A DNA stretch of 64,000 nt from positions 1 through 64,000 of the forward strand of contig SWDT01000093.1 in the NCBI GenBank assembly GCA_009193035.1, written 5' to 3'. The stretch is from Halicephalobus mephisto. Its lineage: Eukaryota; Nematoda; Chromadorea; Rhabditida; Panagrolaimidae. The translations under genes and the position numbers were made by a program. Shown here one piece after another: positions 42,591-55,400 of this stretch (position 1 is its first letter; every line of letters begins with the position of its first letter). The notes beneath the pieces were generated by a model that saw only the letters and a list, made by a program, of their open reading frames with translations, did no database searches and was not told the DNA's origin.

Positions 42591-44807
42591 TCAGTGCACA
42601 ACATCATACAAGAAGTGAGAAAAGTAGAATCTGCACAGGAATGCCAAAACAGAACAAAAAACTTGAATTGTTAAAAAAGCATTGTTCAATTGGTATTCAT
42701 AAATAGGACCAGTGAACTTCAATATCAGATTCAGAATCGTCAGGTTGTTGATCTCCGCCCATTTTTTCTCTTCTTTCTCAAACTCTCGGTAATGAACAAG
42801 ACCAAAAGTCCTCAAAACGTTCAATCCCAATGTACTTAATGGATGAAGTTTCTCAACTTCAAACTCAGCCAGGGACATGTGTAGCTTCTTGTCGCCATCT
42901 TTGTCAAACTTCGGTAGGCGGTGTCTCGGGCATGGCACAAAGTGGAATAGTTGCGGTACAGAATAGACAAAATTAAATACCTGGAATCAAAATAAATATA
43001 CATATTGTACCTAATTAGCTCACCTGAGGGATGCAAAAAAGAATCAGAGTCTTACTAAAGTGTCCCAGGATGCCTACGACAGCAAGAGTCATACCTGCCC
43101 AGTAGCAATACGTGTCTCCAACAAAAACCTGCGCTGGATATTTGTTGAGGGAATAGACGGCAATCGAAGTAGTCAGGAAAGGGAGAAGAATACATAGCGA
43201 CAAACTGTGGTACCAACAGGCATTCAAGTCATCCAGTCTGTGAATCTGAAAAAGTCAAATTAAAACAATATTACTGTAAAAAAACCTAAAAAAAACAAGT
43301 TATAACGTAATTTTTAAGGTTTTTAGGGAAATTTAGGATTGCAGGAAAGAAACGCGAGACAGGACAGAGCGAGTTAATTTCGACGGGAAATTACAAATTG
43401 CCATGTTTTCCATTCCCAAAAAATCCATTTCTTTCATCAAGTTTAAAAACCACCAAATTTCCCATTTTTTTATTTTTCAAAATGATTGTTTGTTTTGGCG
43501 GGAATTCAAAAACTACCAAAATTCCCATTTTTCCTACTTTCAAAGTGGTCGTGAATTTTGGCGGGAATTCAAAAATTGCGAACAAATATAACATTGTAAA
43601 AATTTAAAAATAAATAATTTTACGGAATTATTTCGAAGCAAATTGTTAATTTTAAATGATTTAAAGGTTTTTGAGGTAATTTGGAGGATTTTAGAAAATT
43701 TGGAAGATTTTTAAAAATCAAAAATCTTACTTGGATCAGGTTGAAAATGGCAACACTCGCAGCAATGACGATTCCTTGGCCAGCTTCGACGCCGTTGATG
43801 CCGGCAATTATGTTTATCGCGTTCGTGCAGAAAATTACCAGCATCATCATGTAGATGTAGAACAAAGGTCCGATGTCGAGGTAGCTCGTCCCTAGGAAAT
43901 TCTGAACCACCTTCGGGAGAAGAACAGCAGTGGCATTTCCTGAATTTTAAAATTAACTTAAAACTCCAAAAATTAGTTACCAGAAATGTAATAAATCATA
44001 AGTAACGGCAACGAGGACAGAGTTGGGAAGAGCAATTTGTGTCTCCATCGTAGATCCAGGACATCGTCGGCGAAACCGAGAAGAATGGCCGTGCAAATGC
44101 TGATTATCGCGCTCAACAAAGCGAGAAGACGGACATAGGGGTAGTGTTCTCTAAAAATTAGAATTTCATATATCAAAAATGCCTTTCTATATATCAAAAT
44201 TGATTTTCTTGTACCAAAAATAATTTTTCATACATCAGAAGTTACTTTTCTTATATCAAAATTAACTCTTTTACATAAAAATTAGTTTTTCGTATATCAA
44301 AAACGATTTTTTATATATCAAAATGAGAATTTCATATATCGAAAGTGACTTTTTATATACAAAAATTGATTTTTCATATATCGAAAGTGACTTTTCATAT
44401 ATCGAAATTGATTTTTCATATATCGAAACCAACTTTTTATATATTAAAATTGATTTTTCATATATCTAAATGAAACCAAACAACTTACTCAGCTCGTATC
44501 CACTGGAAAAAAGGAACGGGGATGAAAAGAAACATGAAAATCATGTAAACAGCGGCGGCTATGACCCCCATGGGTTCCGGGACAGGGGTTTTGAGTTCCT
44601 AAAATTAAAATGAAACAAAAAAACACTTTAAACTCCTACCTTGCATTGATCTAATCCATATAGTTTCCTCTGGATGAAGATCGGGATGTACTGTTTCATG
44701 AGATATTTCGCTGTGAATCCGGCTCCGAGGGCAATCAGACCGTTGAGGAGGATCGTTTGAACGATGTGTTCATTTAGCTGATCCTGGGCCTCATCCGGAT
44801 GACCCAT
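42591..44807 (-). CDS. DPAGT1: UDP-GlcNAc:dolichyl-phosphate GlcNAc-1-phosphotransferase (DPAGT1/ALG7)
   Basis: Six exons: 44807-44640, 44598-44489, 44150-43981, 43939-43731, 43245-43024 and 42980-42591. Phases agree throughout and give 422 residues, close to the family norm. The enzyme moves GlcNAc-1-phosphate from UDP-GlcNAc to dolichyl phosphate in the ER membrane, the first step of N-glycan precursor synthesis and the target of tunicamycin. Diagnostic stretches are [15 protein letters not shown] (Asp pair), [38 protein letters not shown] and PCPRHRLP, all within a multi-pass membrane protein. The start [10 protein letters not shown] is the first ATG of the open exon. It is divergent from SNAPC3, with 840 bp between start codons, most of it tandem repeat. 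Confidence 0.98.
43246..43730. other. DPAGT1 intron 4 with dispersed elements
   Basis: It contains a reversed GAGACAGGACAGAGCGAGT copy at about 43350 and two GGCGGGAATTCAAAAA boxes near 43498 and 43560, all belonging to a dispersed element also seen at 35.96 and 50.1-50.4 kb. Repeats of ACCAAATTTCCCATTTTT-type sequence fill the middle. Confidence 0.6.
44160..44480. repeat. Tandem repeat of about 30 bp in DPAGT1 intron 2
   Basis: Ten or so units read AAAATTGATTTTTCATATAT with ATCGAAAGTGACTTTT variants. Confidence 0.88.
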
Positions 44808-44889
44808 TATTGCACTTGAATAAAAAATAGGATAATACCTAAAAACAAAACTAAAACCACGTCATGAAAAAGAGGAACTTCCCGCCCGA

Positions 44890-45647
44890 CACTCCCGAAC
44901 GGAAATTCCATATATCAACTTCAAAATTCAATTGTTTTGGATTCTGAAGCTGTCTTCATCGTCAATGCTGTTAAAATGCAGATGGACATTAACGAACGTT
45001 ATCAATGAGGACAACACCACGTCACAAAAAGAAAGAACTTTTTAGCGTTACTCTCGCAGGGAATTTCATATATGAACTTAAAAAATCAACTTCTAAGACC
45101 TTTATTGTTATTAATTTTCTCAAAATGTTGATATATAAAATAATAGATAATAGTAAATGCTATGTAAGGAGATGAAACTTCATAACTAAGAAGATAAACT
45201 TCACATTGTTACTCTCGCAGGGAATTTCATATATCAACTTTTAAGAAAAGTGAAATATTTTGAATTCTAATATCTTCTTTATTATTAATTTTCTCAAAAT
45301 GATGATACATAAGATAATAGACAATAGTAAATGCTATATAGAAACCTGGAACTTCATAACTAAGAAGGTAAATTTCACATTGTTACTCTCGCAGGGAATT
45401 TCATATATCAACTTTTAAGAAAAGTGAAATATTTTGAATTCTAATATCTTCTTTATCGTTAATTTTCTCAAAATGTTGATACATAAGATAATAGATAATA
45501 GTAAATGCTATATAAAAACCTGGAATTTCATAACTAAGAAGATAAACTTCACATTGTTACTCTCGCAGGGAATTTCATATATCAACTTTTAAAAGAACTT
45601 GAACTATTTGCGAAATTATAATCTTCTTCGTCGTTGATTTCTTCAAG
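44890..45647 (+). repeat. Tandem decayed copies of the SNAPC3 promoter and start region
   Basis: Units of about 160-170 bp carry TTACTCTCGCAGGGAATTTC, ATATATCAACTTTTAA, a TCTTCTTTATCGTTAATTTT run and then ATG at about 44975, 45124, 45300 and 45475. The true gene start (ATG at 45648) has the same order: TTACTCTCGCAGGGAATTTC at about 45556, TCTTCTTCGTCGTTGATTTC, ATG. After the ATG the copies still resemble the gene (GATACATAAGATAATAGATA against GATGGATAAGGTGATGGATG). Confidence 0.85.
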
Positions 45648-47962
45648 ATGTCGATGGATAAGGTGATGGATGCTGGTAACAAGCGGTATGTCTCGTGTCC
45701 GGTGAACGTGGAGACTTTCAGCGCGAGAGCGGAGAAGGCGCAGAAGGGTCTGGTGGACTTTTTCAATTACCCCGCGATGATGCATCTGAACGAGCTCCAG
45801 GTGCTCCAGAGTAGTCTTCCAGAGGATTCCCAATACAGAGTGAATTTGCCATCGATGCCAGAAATCGAAACGGATTGTCGGACATGTTTCAAGTTTTTCG
45901 TCAACGCTTACGGAAGTCCCTTCGAAGCCGCAGATGACGTCATTAATTCCATGGAGTAAGTTTCATATAAAAATTAACAAATAATTTTTTCAGTGAGTGT
46001 TTGCAAGATTTGCTGTTCAATTATCCCGTCGATCAAACGAGGGCCGTGATGCCGCCGAAGGACAGCAAATTGAAAACCCACAAAGTGATGAAATCCATCC
46101 GTCGAGCCAAGGACGTTGTCAGCACAAAAACGCGATATCTTCAACGAGGAAAATACTTCGATTACAGAATAGGTGAATTAAAACGAGAATACACAGAAAC
46201 AGGAAAAAACTGCGAAAACGACGTAGTTCTTGTTGTTCATCTTTGTCCTCCAAAGTTCGCTTACGACACGTCAAAAACAGGAAAAGTAGTTAAATTCCTC
46301 ATTAAAAGTAATAAAATACTTATTTCCAGCTCAGATCGGAGGTAAAATTGCTCGTCAGAGGAAACATGCCGTTGGTAAAGTTGAGAGATAAAATTTTCTG
46401 TATGTACGATTATTTCTCCAACAAGTACGACTTCGAAGACGCCGCTAATGTAGACGATTACTACGTGGTAAGTCTTTGAAATCTAATGAATCCAACTCGA
46501 CATAGGCATGTAGTCACATACGCAAGTGCATGGATGTCTAAATTTCTATTTATTTTTAAATTCATATATGAATTTTCATATATCCACATTTCTATACGTA
46601 CTTACATACTTATACGTCCATATCCAGGTATTTATATGCAAATCTATATATGGATCCGTATGTACACCTATTCATCTATGTACATGTGTTTATATCTGGA
46701 TATATGTGTATGTATATGCCCATATACACATCTGCATATATATACCTATACATGCATGTCCGTATATACTCGTAAATATTGATACATGTTCACCTATATA
46801 AATATATCTGTGTATATATTCATATATTCATATATGTATCTATATATCCATAAATATCGGTATATACATTTATCTATATGCCTTTATAGTCATGTTTCTG
46901 TCTATATACACCTTTATATACATTTCTGTCTCTCTTTATGCCTCTATATTTTTGTTTATATCTATATATCTCTCTTTATACCTCTATATCCATATATCTC
47001 TCTTTATACTTCTATATCTATATCCATATATCTCTCTTTATACCTCTATACCCATGTCTATATCCATAGATACCTCTACATCCTTGTATCCCTCTCTGCA
47101 CTTATATAATTACCTACCTCTTTATATATAAGTTTTTTTCAGAACAAGTACCCTAGTTCGTTTTTATTTATTCATGATACTTTCTACGTCGATCGAAGGA
47201 ACCCAAAGGCTCAGGATATTTCTGAGTAGGTGATCACTTTAGTTACTGGTATTTTAATGGGAATTTTTCAGACCAATTCGTGAATTTATGAAGAAAAAAC
47301 AACACTGTTTTGGTCCTGCGAATGTTGCTGACATTTCTGAAACTAAAATTAAGGATTTGAATCTCAGATTGGGCCAACCGTACTTGTTTAGTCATATTGG
47401 AGATTGTGAACATTTGGTTATTTTCACGGATTTGAGGTTACTTCATCCGTCCGATCATCAGGAATTAGAAGACTATCCGATTTTTCTTTGTGACAAAATT
47501 CAATCACCAAAATGCTGTGTTTGTAAAAATGCAAGTCCATCGTAAGTTCAGTTTTAAAATTACTTCAATTTTTTAATTTAAATTTATTTTATATTTTATT
47601 AAATTACTTCAATTTTTTAATTTAAATTTATTTTATATTTTGAAATTTAAATTTAATTGTATTTTTAACTTTACTTTTAATTTTTAAATTTATATTAATT
47701 TTCGAATTTATATTAATTTTTTATTTTTATTTTTATTTTTAATTTAGATTAATTTTTTATTTTTAAATTTATATTAATTTTTGAATTTATATTAATTTTT
47801 TATTTTTAATTTAGATTTGTGATCACGGAAAGCGACAGAATCCCAGTCTGCCCGGCCTTCATGTGCACTCAGTGCTTCAACGAATTCCACTACGAAGGAG
47901 ACAAAAGAATTGGACAGTTTACAGCTTTTCATTACATCGATAAACTCGTCGGAGAATTCTGA
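45648..47962 (+). CDS. snpc-3: snRNA-activating protein complex subunit 3 (SNAPC3/SNAP50)
   Basis: Six exons: 45648-45955, 45994-46285, 46330-46467, 47143-47225, 47272-47541 and 47815-47962. Phases agree and give 412 residues, the usual size. SNAPc binds the proximal sequence element and starts transcription of snRNA genes by RNA polymerases II and III; in nematodes it also serves SL RNA and piRNA promoters. The C-terminal half is diagnostic: SFLFIHDTFYVDRRNPKAQD, LNLRLGQPYLFSHIGDCEHL, DLRLLHPSD, a CCVCKN metal-binding pair, then CTQCFNEFHYEGD and the end FTAFHYIDKLVGEF. The N-terminal 200 residues are less conserved. The 46468-47142 intron is a TATA/CATATA-rich array. The start codon lies just after TTCTTCAAG. 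Confidence 0.95.
46490..47135. repeat. CATATATGTATAC-type microsatellite in SNAPC3 intron 3
   Basis: Alternating pyrimidine-purine words (TATATCCATATATCTCTCTT, ACCTCTATA) fill the intron. They give long open frames on + that look like Tyr/Ile-rich membrane proteins but lack any other support. Confidence 0.9.
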
Positions 47963-48049
47963 AGTCAACATTTCAAAAAAATGATGGATTAGAGTGGGAA
48001 AAACTCGATCTCCTGGAGTCATTCAAGTGTCTCAATCTTGGTTGACGTA

Positions 48050-48055
48050 AATAAA
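48050..48055 (+). terminator. Probable polyadenylation signal of SNAPC3
   Basis: AATAAA sits 88 bases past the stop codon, in sequence less AT-rich than the surroundings. Confidence 0.6.
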
Positions 48056-48099
48056 GAAGTTTTACTTTTTTCGAGATGGAAAAAAACAACTTAATCGAT

Positions 48100-48570
48100 G
48101 AATTTAAAAATTTTAGGCCAAGAACGAAACGCAAAACTTTAAACCGAAGAAAAAGGAAAGACGGGTTTTGGAGCACGTAGGACAGTTATATTGCGTTGAT
48201 TACCACTCCTTTTTCGTAGATCAATTTTTGTTTGGTCGGAAAAGTTTTCTTCCAGCCGGGGTGATCGAGGAATGACTGGCCTTTTGTTTGGCGCGCACTT
48301 GCCAGTTGGCCAGTCTTTCCCGATTCTCTCTCTCACCGGCATATTTCCAACAGCTGGCCGAGAACTTCAAAGACAAATGATTTAGAACAAAACTTTATGA
48401 GATATAAACCGTTTTCACGGTTATTGATTCATCTTGATTTGTTTGATCCTCGATCGTATAGAGGATTAGTGTGTTGTCCTTGTGGAGGATATAAATAATT
48501 CCTTCAAGAGGAGATTTATCTGGCCGCGATTTGACCTTGTTGAAAGTTGAACCCGATTTTTTTTTTGAAT
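48100..48570 (+). promoter_or_regulatory. GC-richer region upstream of SOS, likely promoter
   Basis: It contains an inverted repeat (GACTGGCC at 48274-48281 and GGCCAGTC at 48308-48315, 26 bases apart, flanking GGCGCGCAC), a CTCTCTCTC run and a TATAAATAA box at about 48491. A run of ten T at about 48556 could also end a small polymerase III transcript, but no known RNA is recognised. Confidence 0.45.
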
Positions 48571-49380
48571 ATATTTTAATTTTTTAGAATAACATCCTGG
48601 AATTTCCCGTAGTATATTTAAATTTTCAGAAAACTCTAAAATTTGATTAAAAATGTTTGATTTTTTCGAAATTTCGAGATTTTATAAAAATTTCGAAATA
48701 ATTTGAAATTTTAGGATTTTGGGGAACTTTATAGTGGTCTTCAGAAGCTTCCAGAATCCCGGAAGTTCCCACTAGAAGATCTTAAAGCTTTCTAAAATCA
48801 CGAAAAATCTGAAATTTTATATAAACTTTTTATTAAAAATCCTAAAATTCTTAATATTCTTAATATTCTCTAAATCCTAACATAATCTTCCAAAATTTCC
48901 TAGATTCCTTCAAAAACCTTCGGAATTTTATGTAAATTTCTACTAAAACATTTTAAAATCTTTCAAAAATAAAACAAAAGCTTTTAAAATTTTATACAAA
49001 CTTCAAATAGGAAATTCTGGAGTTTTTTAGAAATTTTTAGGACTTTCTAGAATCTTTGAAAATTTTTTAGGATTTTCTAGAAGCTTCTAGAAACTTTTTA
49101 GAATTTTCTAGAGTCTTTGAAAATTTTTTAGGATTTTCTAGAATCTTTGAAAACCTTTTTAGGATTTTCCAGAATTTCATATAAACATCCTAAAACCTTC
49201 AAAACTTCTAAAATACCCCAAAATTTTTGGAGAAAATTTTCCTTATCTTAAAGTTCACACAAATGTTCCGAAATTTAAAGTGCTATTTCATAATCAACGT
49301 TTGAAATTCATGTTTGTCGAATTTTCTCTCGAAAGAAAGTTTTGTAACTTTTTTTGTAAATTTTTATATATCAAATTTTT
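48570..49380. other. AT-rich spacer before SOS
   Basis: Diverged repeats of TTTTAGGATTTTCTAGAATC and TTTGAAAATTTTTTAGG-like runs. No gene is supported. A strong acceptor (AAATTTTTCAG) at 49373-49383 ends the region and may be the SOS trans-splice site. Confidence 0.55.
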
Positions 49381-49406
49381 CAGGAATGACTTTTGACTAG
49401 TACCTG

Positions 49407-52400
49407 ATGGAGACGATGACGGTGAAATTGAAAGAACTCGGGGAAACTCGGAAGTCCCAGAGGCTGGAGTCGTGGAAAAACCTCTTCACGGACCACATTT
49501 ACATGGTTTTTTACATTTTTGAAACTTTTCATATATCAATTTTCCAGGTTTTGAACAGAGTGAACCCAGGAATGAAGTTAGAAGTGAATGCGGTCGAATT
49601 CATCTCGAAAATTCTGATTTTGGTTCTTCATGAATTCGTCGAAGAAGCTCCAGAAACCATCTCCGGGGTCCAGGCCGTGATGAAGAAACTTTTCCCTTCC
49701 GCTTGGGCCACCTTCGTCGTGAAAAACACGGACTTCAAGGACCTGATAGACAAGCCTTGGGCGAAAAAGAAGTCCGGCAAAGACGACAAATCCAAGGAAT
49801 CCAAAATCGCCGCTTTGCTGGTCCAAAAAGTGAAATCAATTATGAAAGAAAATTCAGAAAAAGGAGTCGACGACAGAGTCGTCTGCTACATCCATTCCGT
49901 CCTTGACGAAATCGCCAACGATATTTTGAAGGTTTTTTGAGTTTTTTATTTCTGAATTTCATGTTTAATTTCAGTGGACTTCGATAAGTATTAACAAATT
50001 CCATTCTGACAGAAGAGAGATTTCGAAAAGTATGTTGATTGCGGCGATTTACACTGACAGAGTAAGTTTTCATATATGGATTCAACTGGTATAATTCAAA
50101 AAGCGATAATTTTGGGGACTTTTGAATTCCCGCCAGAAGCGAGAGAACGTGCAAAAATGACAAAATAGGTAAATCTGGTAATTCTTGCTAAAATCGACTC
50201 GCTCTTTTTTATTAGGATAATCCTGAAAATCTTGAAAATTCGCTCCAAAATTATTTCGTAATAAAATTCTTATTTTTACAATTGTGTAGTTTTTTGAGAT
50301 TTTTGAATTCCCGCCAGAAGCGAGAGAACATGCAAAAATGGCAAAATAGGTAAATCTGGTAACTCTTGCTAAAATCGAATCGCTCTGTCCTCACTCGCAC
50401 TCCTTTCACAACAATCCTAAAATTTTTTGGAAATTAAGAAAATTCGCGTCGAGATGATTTCGCAATGATGTCAATTTGTACTTTTTTATAATTACACAAC
50501 TTTTTTTGTATTTTTTGAATATTTATTTAGAACGAACAAGTATTTCGAAATTAAAAAACATCAAATTTGATAATTTGCATTTTTTAATAGCAATCTTAGG
50601 AATTTCTGTTAAAATATTTTTTACTTTTATATTATGATTTAATTTTCATGTTTCAGGGATTGTCGGAGTTGATGGAAAAACTCCTTCCTGGAGCGGATAG
50701 TGACTACTGTGCCATCGACGTGTACCAACAGCCGACCCCGTCTACTCCTGCGACTTCGGACAGGAAACCTACCAGGCCTTCTTTGTATGATTACGACAAG
50801 GTAAATTACTGTAAATTTGAGGATTTAAAAAGTATTTTCAGATTTGTCATAAATTTGAAATCGACGAAAATTCGTTTCTTCGAGATCTTTCTATCCTTGT
50901 TAACGTGTTCAAAAGAAGGCTGGAACGAGGCCTAGGAGAAGATGGACGTCAGCATATTAATTCTATTTTCGGAAATATTAATGAAATATATGAACTCACT
51001 TTTAAAATCGTCAGAACGATCGAAGAATGTCGAGAAATGTCCCAGACCCAATCCATGGGAGCCGGTTTGGCGGATTTCGTCGAAGGAAACGAATTTGAAT
51101 CTTACAGTACATTCATGGCTATTTTCAAAGAACCAATAGAAAGCAAAATTAACATGTTATTAAAAGAAAAAAAATATCAAGCTTTCTTCGACGAAGAAGA
51201 CAAAATCAGCTTCACTCCAGATGGACAATGTATGAGAATGGCTTTCAAATATGTTCTTCCACTTTATCTCCATTCCGTTGCTGCTCATTTTGACGGATAT
51301 TATCATTATGTTTCGGTGGGTGATTTTTATGAAATTTGGAAAATTTAAATTTTATAGAAATTTTCGAAATTTAATGGAATTTTTGAAAGCTTTTTAGACG
51401 TTTCAGAACTTTATTGAGATTTTTGGGATCTTTTAGAAGCTACTGTGGCTGAAAAGCCTCTGGAACCTTCTAGAATTTTTTGGAAACCTTCATAGTCTTG
51501 TGTAATTTTGTAAATATTTCTAGAACTTCAAAAGTTTTTAGAATCAAGTAGGAAATTTCGAAAAAAACTCCCAGTTTCTATAATTGCTATAAAATTTTGA
51601 AAAATTTTGGAAATTTTATATTTATGTGACTTAAAATTTAAAAAAACTTGTGGTGAAGTATGTTCGTAGTAATCTTCATTTTTGATTTTATAATGATATA
51701 AAATGTTTCAGCTTTTAATCAAAGCATCTAGACCGGGAACAGATAGAATCCAGTTGCAGAGTTTTGAAACTCACTTAAAAGCCGTTTCAACGTCGATTAA
51801 TCAGCTCGATCTACCTCCGGATCCTCAGTAAGTTTTTTAAAATTAAATTTTGCTTTTCGAATTGTAATTTTTAGTAAAAAATACAGTCGTCTTAAAGATG
51901 ATGCTCAAAGAGCTCAGCATATGTCGAATATCCAGAAAATCCAAAGATCCATCGAAGGATGGGAAGGCAAAGTCATAGGATTTATGTGTACAGAATTCAT
52001 CAGAGAAGGAAACCTGTATGTAGTTCATCAATCCCCATCAGTAAAGGATCAAATAAGAAGAAAAACTTGGAGCGAAAGACATGTTTTCTTGTTTGATCAT
52101 TTACTGGTTATTGTAAAAAGTCTAAAATCAGGAAGTTACAAATACAAAATGCAAATCAAAGTTCAATGTTGTGATATCTTCGATCTTGAAGACGATGATG
52201 GTTTGTTTATTTTCATATATGAAATAATTTTTGTTTTGTGAAATTAGAATTTTTTATAAAATTTTAGATAATTTTTAAGTTTTTTATAAAATTTTAGATA
52301 ATTTTTAAATTTTTTATAGAATTTTAGATAATTTTAAAATTTTCCATGAAATTTTAGATAATTTTTAAGTTTTTTATAGAATTTTAGATGATTTTTAAAT

Positions 52401-55400
52401 TTTTTATAAAATTTTAGATAATTTTTAAGTTTTTTATAAAATTTTAGATAATTTTTAAGTTTTTTATGAAATTTTAGATAATTTTTAAGTTTTTTATGAA
52501 ATTTTAGATAATTTTTAAGTTTTTTATAGAATTTTAGATGATTTTTAAATTTTTTATGAAATTTTAGATGATTTTTAAATTTTTTATAAAATTTTAGATG
52601 ATTTTTAAATTTTTTATGAAATTTTAGATAATTTTTAAGTTTTTTATAAAATTTTAGATAATTTTTAAATTTTAGATAATTTTTAAGTTTTTTATAAAAT
52701 TCTGAGATTTCGGAATTTTAGTTTCAGATAGGTTTCTAGTTTTTTTGGAATTTTGTAAGTTTCTAGAATCTTCCAGAATTGATTAAAAATTCTGAACTAC
52801 CTGAAATTTAATATTCGAAAATTCCTAAATTGTCTTCTGATTTTTGTTTAGAATTGCCCTAATCACGTGATTTCAGACCTCAAACATGCCTTCAGAATTC
52901 GAGTGGAATCTAGACAGAACTCTGCTGAAAACACAGATATTTTTCTTTTTTGTAAATCTGCGGAAGAAAAACATGATTGGTTGACTTCGATTCTCGAGAT
53001 GCAAACAGCCGGAATTCTTCATCGTCTTCTGGATTCTTACAACAGAGAAATGGAAATTCGGACTTCTCAAGTCCTTCCGACACCAGAACAATATCGTTTT
53101 GCCGAACCAGATACTGACGACAATATTAATTTTGAAGATTACATGAGAAACAGTGGAATTCCGGTCATTAAAACAGGGACTTTGGTTAAGTTAGTAGAAC
53201 GATTGACGTATCCGGCGTATTCCGACAATGACTACATCAAGACTTTTTTCATGACGTATAGGACATTTTGTTCTCCTCATGATTTGTTTAGTTTACTAGT
53301 TGAAAGATTCAATGTCCCGATTCCGTTGGTTTTGTCGAGTTTCGAAACTGTTCAATCTCCTCCACCTGTTGGAAGGTAAGTTTTGAAATTTTAATAATTT
53401 TTTGAAATTTTTTTGAATTTTTAAAAGAAATCAAAATTGTAAAAAATAGAAAAATAACAATTTTCTAAAGTAATTTATTTTTTAAAAGTTGTTTTTTTAG
53501 ATTTTAGAAATTTAGATATAATTTTTTGTGAAAATGGTTTTTTTAATAAGTTGTTTTTAATCGGATTTTTGATTTTTTTTGAAATAATTTTATAATGTTT
53601 TTTAGATTTTGTTTAAATTAGTTTATTTCAGATCGGGAGGTCCGTTAGCAGGCCGATTTGATACAGTTCAATCCCATGGCTTGAATAGTGCTTATCAGGA
53701 ACAAGCTTTTATGAGATTTCGTCGAGAATATCAAAAACCAATTCAGATTAAAGTGTTTTTTGCCATCAATCATTGGGTTAATCATCATTTTTATGATTTT
53801 TCAAATGACACAAGTCTTCTTCGAAAATTGAAAGATTTTCTTTCTGGAAAAGATGGAAAATCAAGATTAACAAATGATCACTTGAAAACGTGTCAGAAAT
53901 TACTTGACAATATTGCTAGAAAAGAAGCAACAGAAAATAATGAAGATTCAGCAACATTAGCGATAATTTCAGAACAATCAGGATCATGTGAAGGTGAAAC
54001 TCCTACAACGAAAAGAAAAAATGGAAGAACACTTGTTGGAAATTTTCCAGAAATTTTATGGCATCATGCTAAAAAAGGTGATGTAGAAAATTATGATTTA
54101 ATGACATTACATCCAGTAGAAATTGGAAGACAAGTAACATTGCTTGATTTTCATTTATTTAGTTCGATTAAACCGATAGAATTAGTTGGAGCTGTTTGGA
54201 CGAAAAAAGACAGAAATGATAGTCCACAATTGAAAAGAATGGTGAAACACAGTAACATGGTAAGTTTTTATTTTTAATTATATGATACAGCCGAACTTGG
54301 ATATAAGGTACCCCCTTGGGATCGGGGAAAGCGTATGTTATAAGAAAAGATATGTTGTAGAGGGGATATTTTATATCCAAGTTGTACTGCATTATATTTT
54401 ATCATTTTTTTCTTTAAAGTAATTACAAAATACCTAGTTCTATATACAGTAGAACTTGGATATAAGGTACCCCCGTTATAACATATCTCTTGTTATAGCA
54501 TAGTGTCTGAGTGAGTTTAGTTAGTTTGCCTTCGAATATATCCCTTTATAATGTATCTTTTCTTATGACATACGCTTTACCCGGTCCCGAGGGGTATCTT
54601 ATATCCAAGTTCGACTGTATTTGTTTTCTGTACTTTGTGAGATTTTTTAGTTTTTTTATAATTCGATTAGGATGTTGAAAAAAATTTTGAAATTCATAAA
54701 ACGATCGACATCAGAATTAAAAATTTGCAATTTTTGGGAAAATAGATTGACATTGAAATAGAATTTGAAACTTGCTCGCAACATGCCGATAAATTGAGAT
54801 TTTTATATTTATATTTATGGAAATTTTAATCAAAGTAAATTTTGTAATTTTCTCGTGATATTTAGGCAGATAGGTCGATATTGAAATAAAATTTGAAATT
54901 TTTTACAATATTTTCACAAATCGAAATTTTTTATGAAAATTTTAATAAAAAAACTAAAATTTGCTCACAAATTTTGAATAAATTGACTTGTTTAATTACT
55001 GTATAGAATTTCAATTTTGATGTTGATAGTTTTATTATTTATTAATTTTTAAAAAAAAATAATTTAAAAACGAACGCGAGTTAATGGAGAAAAAATATCG
55101 CTGGGATTAACTATTGTGTGTTTTTTAAATTTTAAAAATAATTTTTTCAGTTAACTTACTGGATTACGAAAAGCATAGTTGAAACGGAATGCATCGATGA
55201 AAGAGTTGAAATGATATCCAGAATTTTGGAAATTTTATATGTTTTGGAACAATATAATAATTTTAATGGAATGATTGCTTTTGGTGCTGCTTTGGGTTCT
55301 GCTGCTATTCATCGGTTGAATGAAAGTAAATCTGTAAGTTTAATTATAAAAATATAATTTAAAAAATCTGTAGTTTTAAGTCTAATATAAAAATATAATT

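Noticed and set aside
42417..42674. Plus-strand frame with a signal-peptide-like start
   Set aside because: It overlaps the 3' end of DPAGT1 on the other strand (stop at 42591), has no recognised domain and ends in reverse-read coding sequence.
46486..47131. Long + frames rich in Tyr, Ile and Leu that resemble a multi-pass membrane protein
   Set aside because: They come from a TATATC/CATATA microsatellite inside the SNAPC3 intron 46468-47142; two different frames give the same look.
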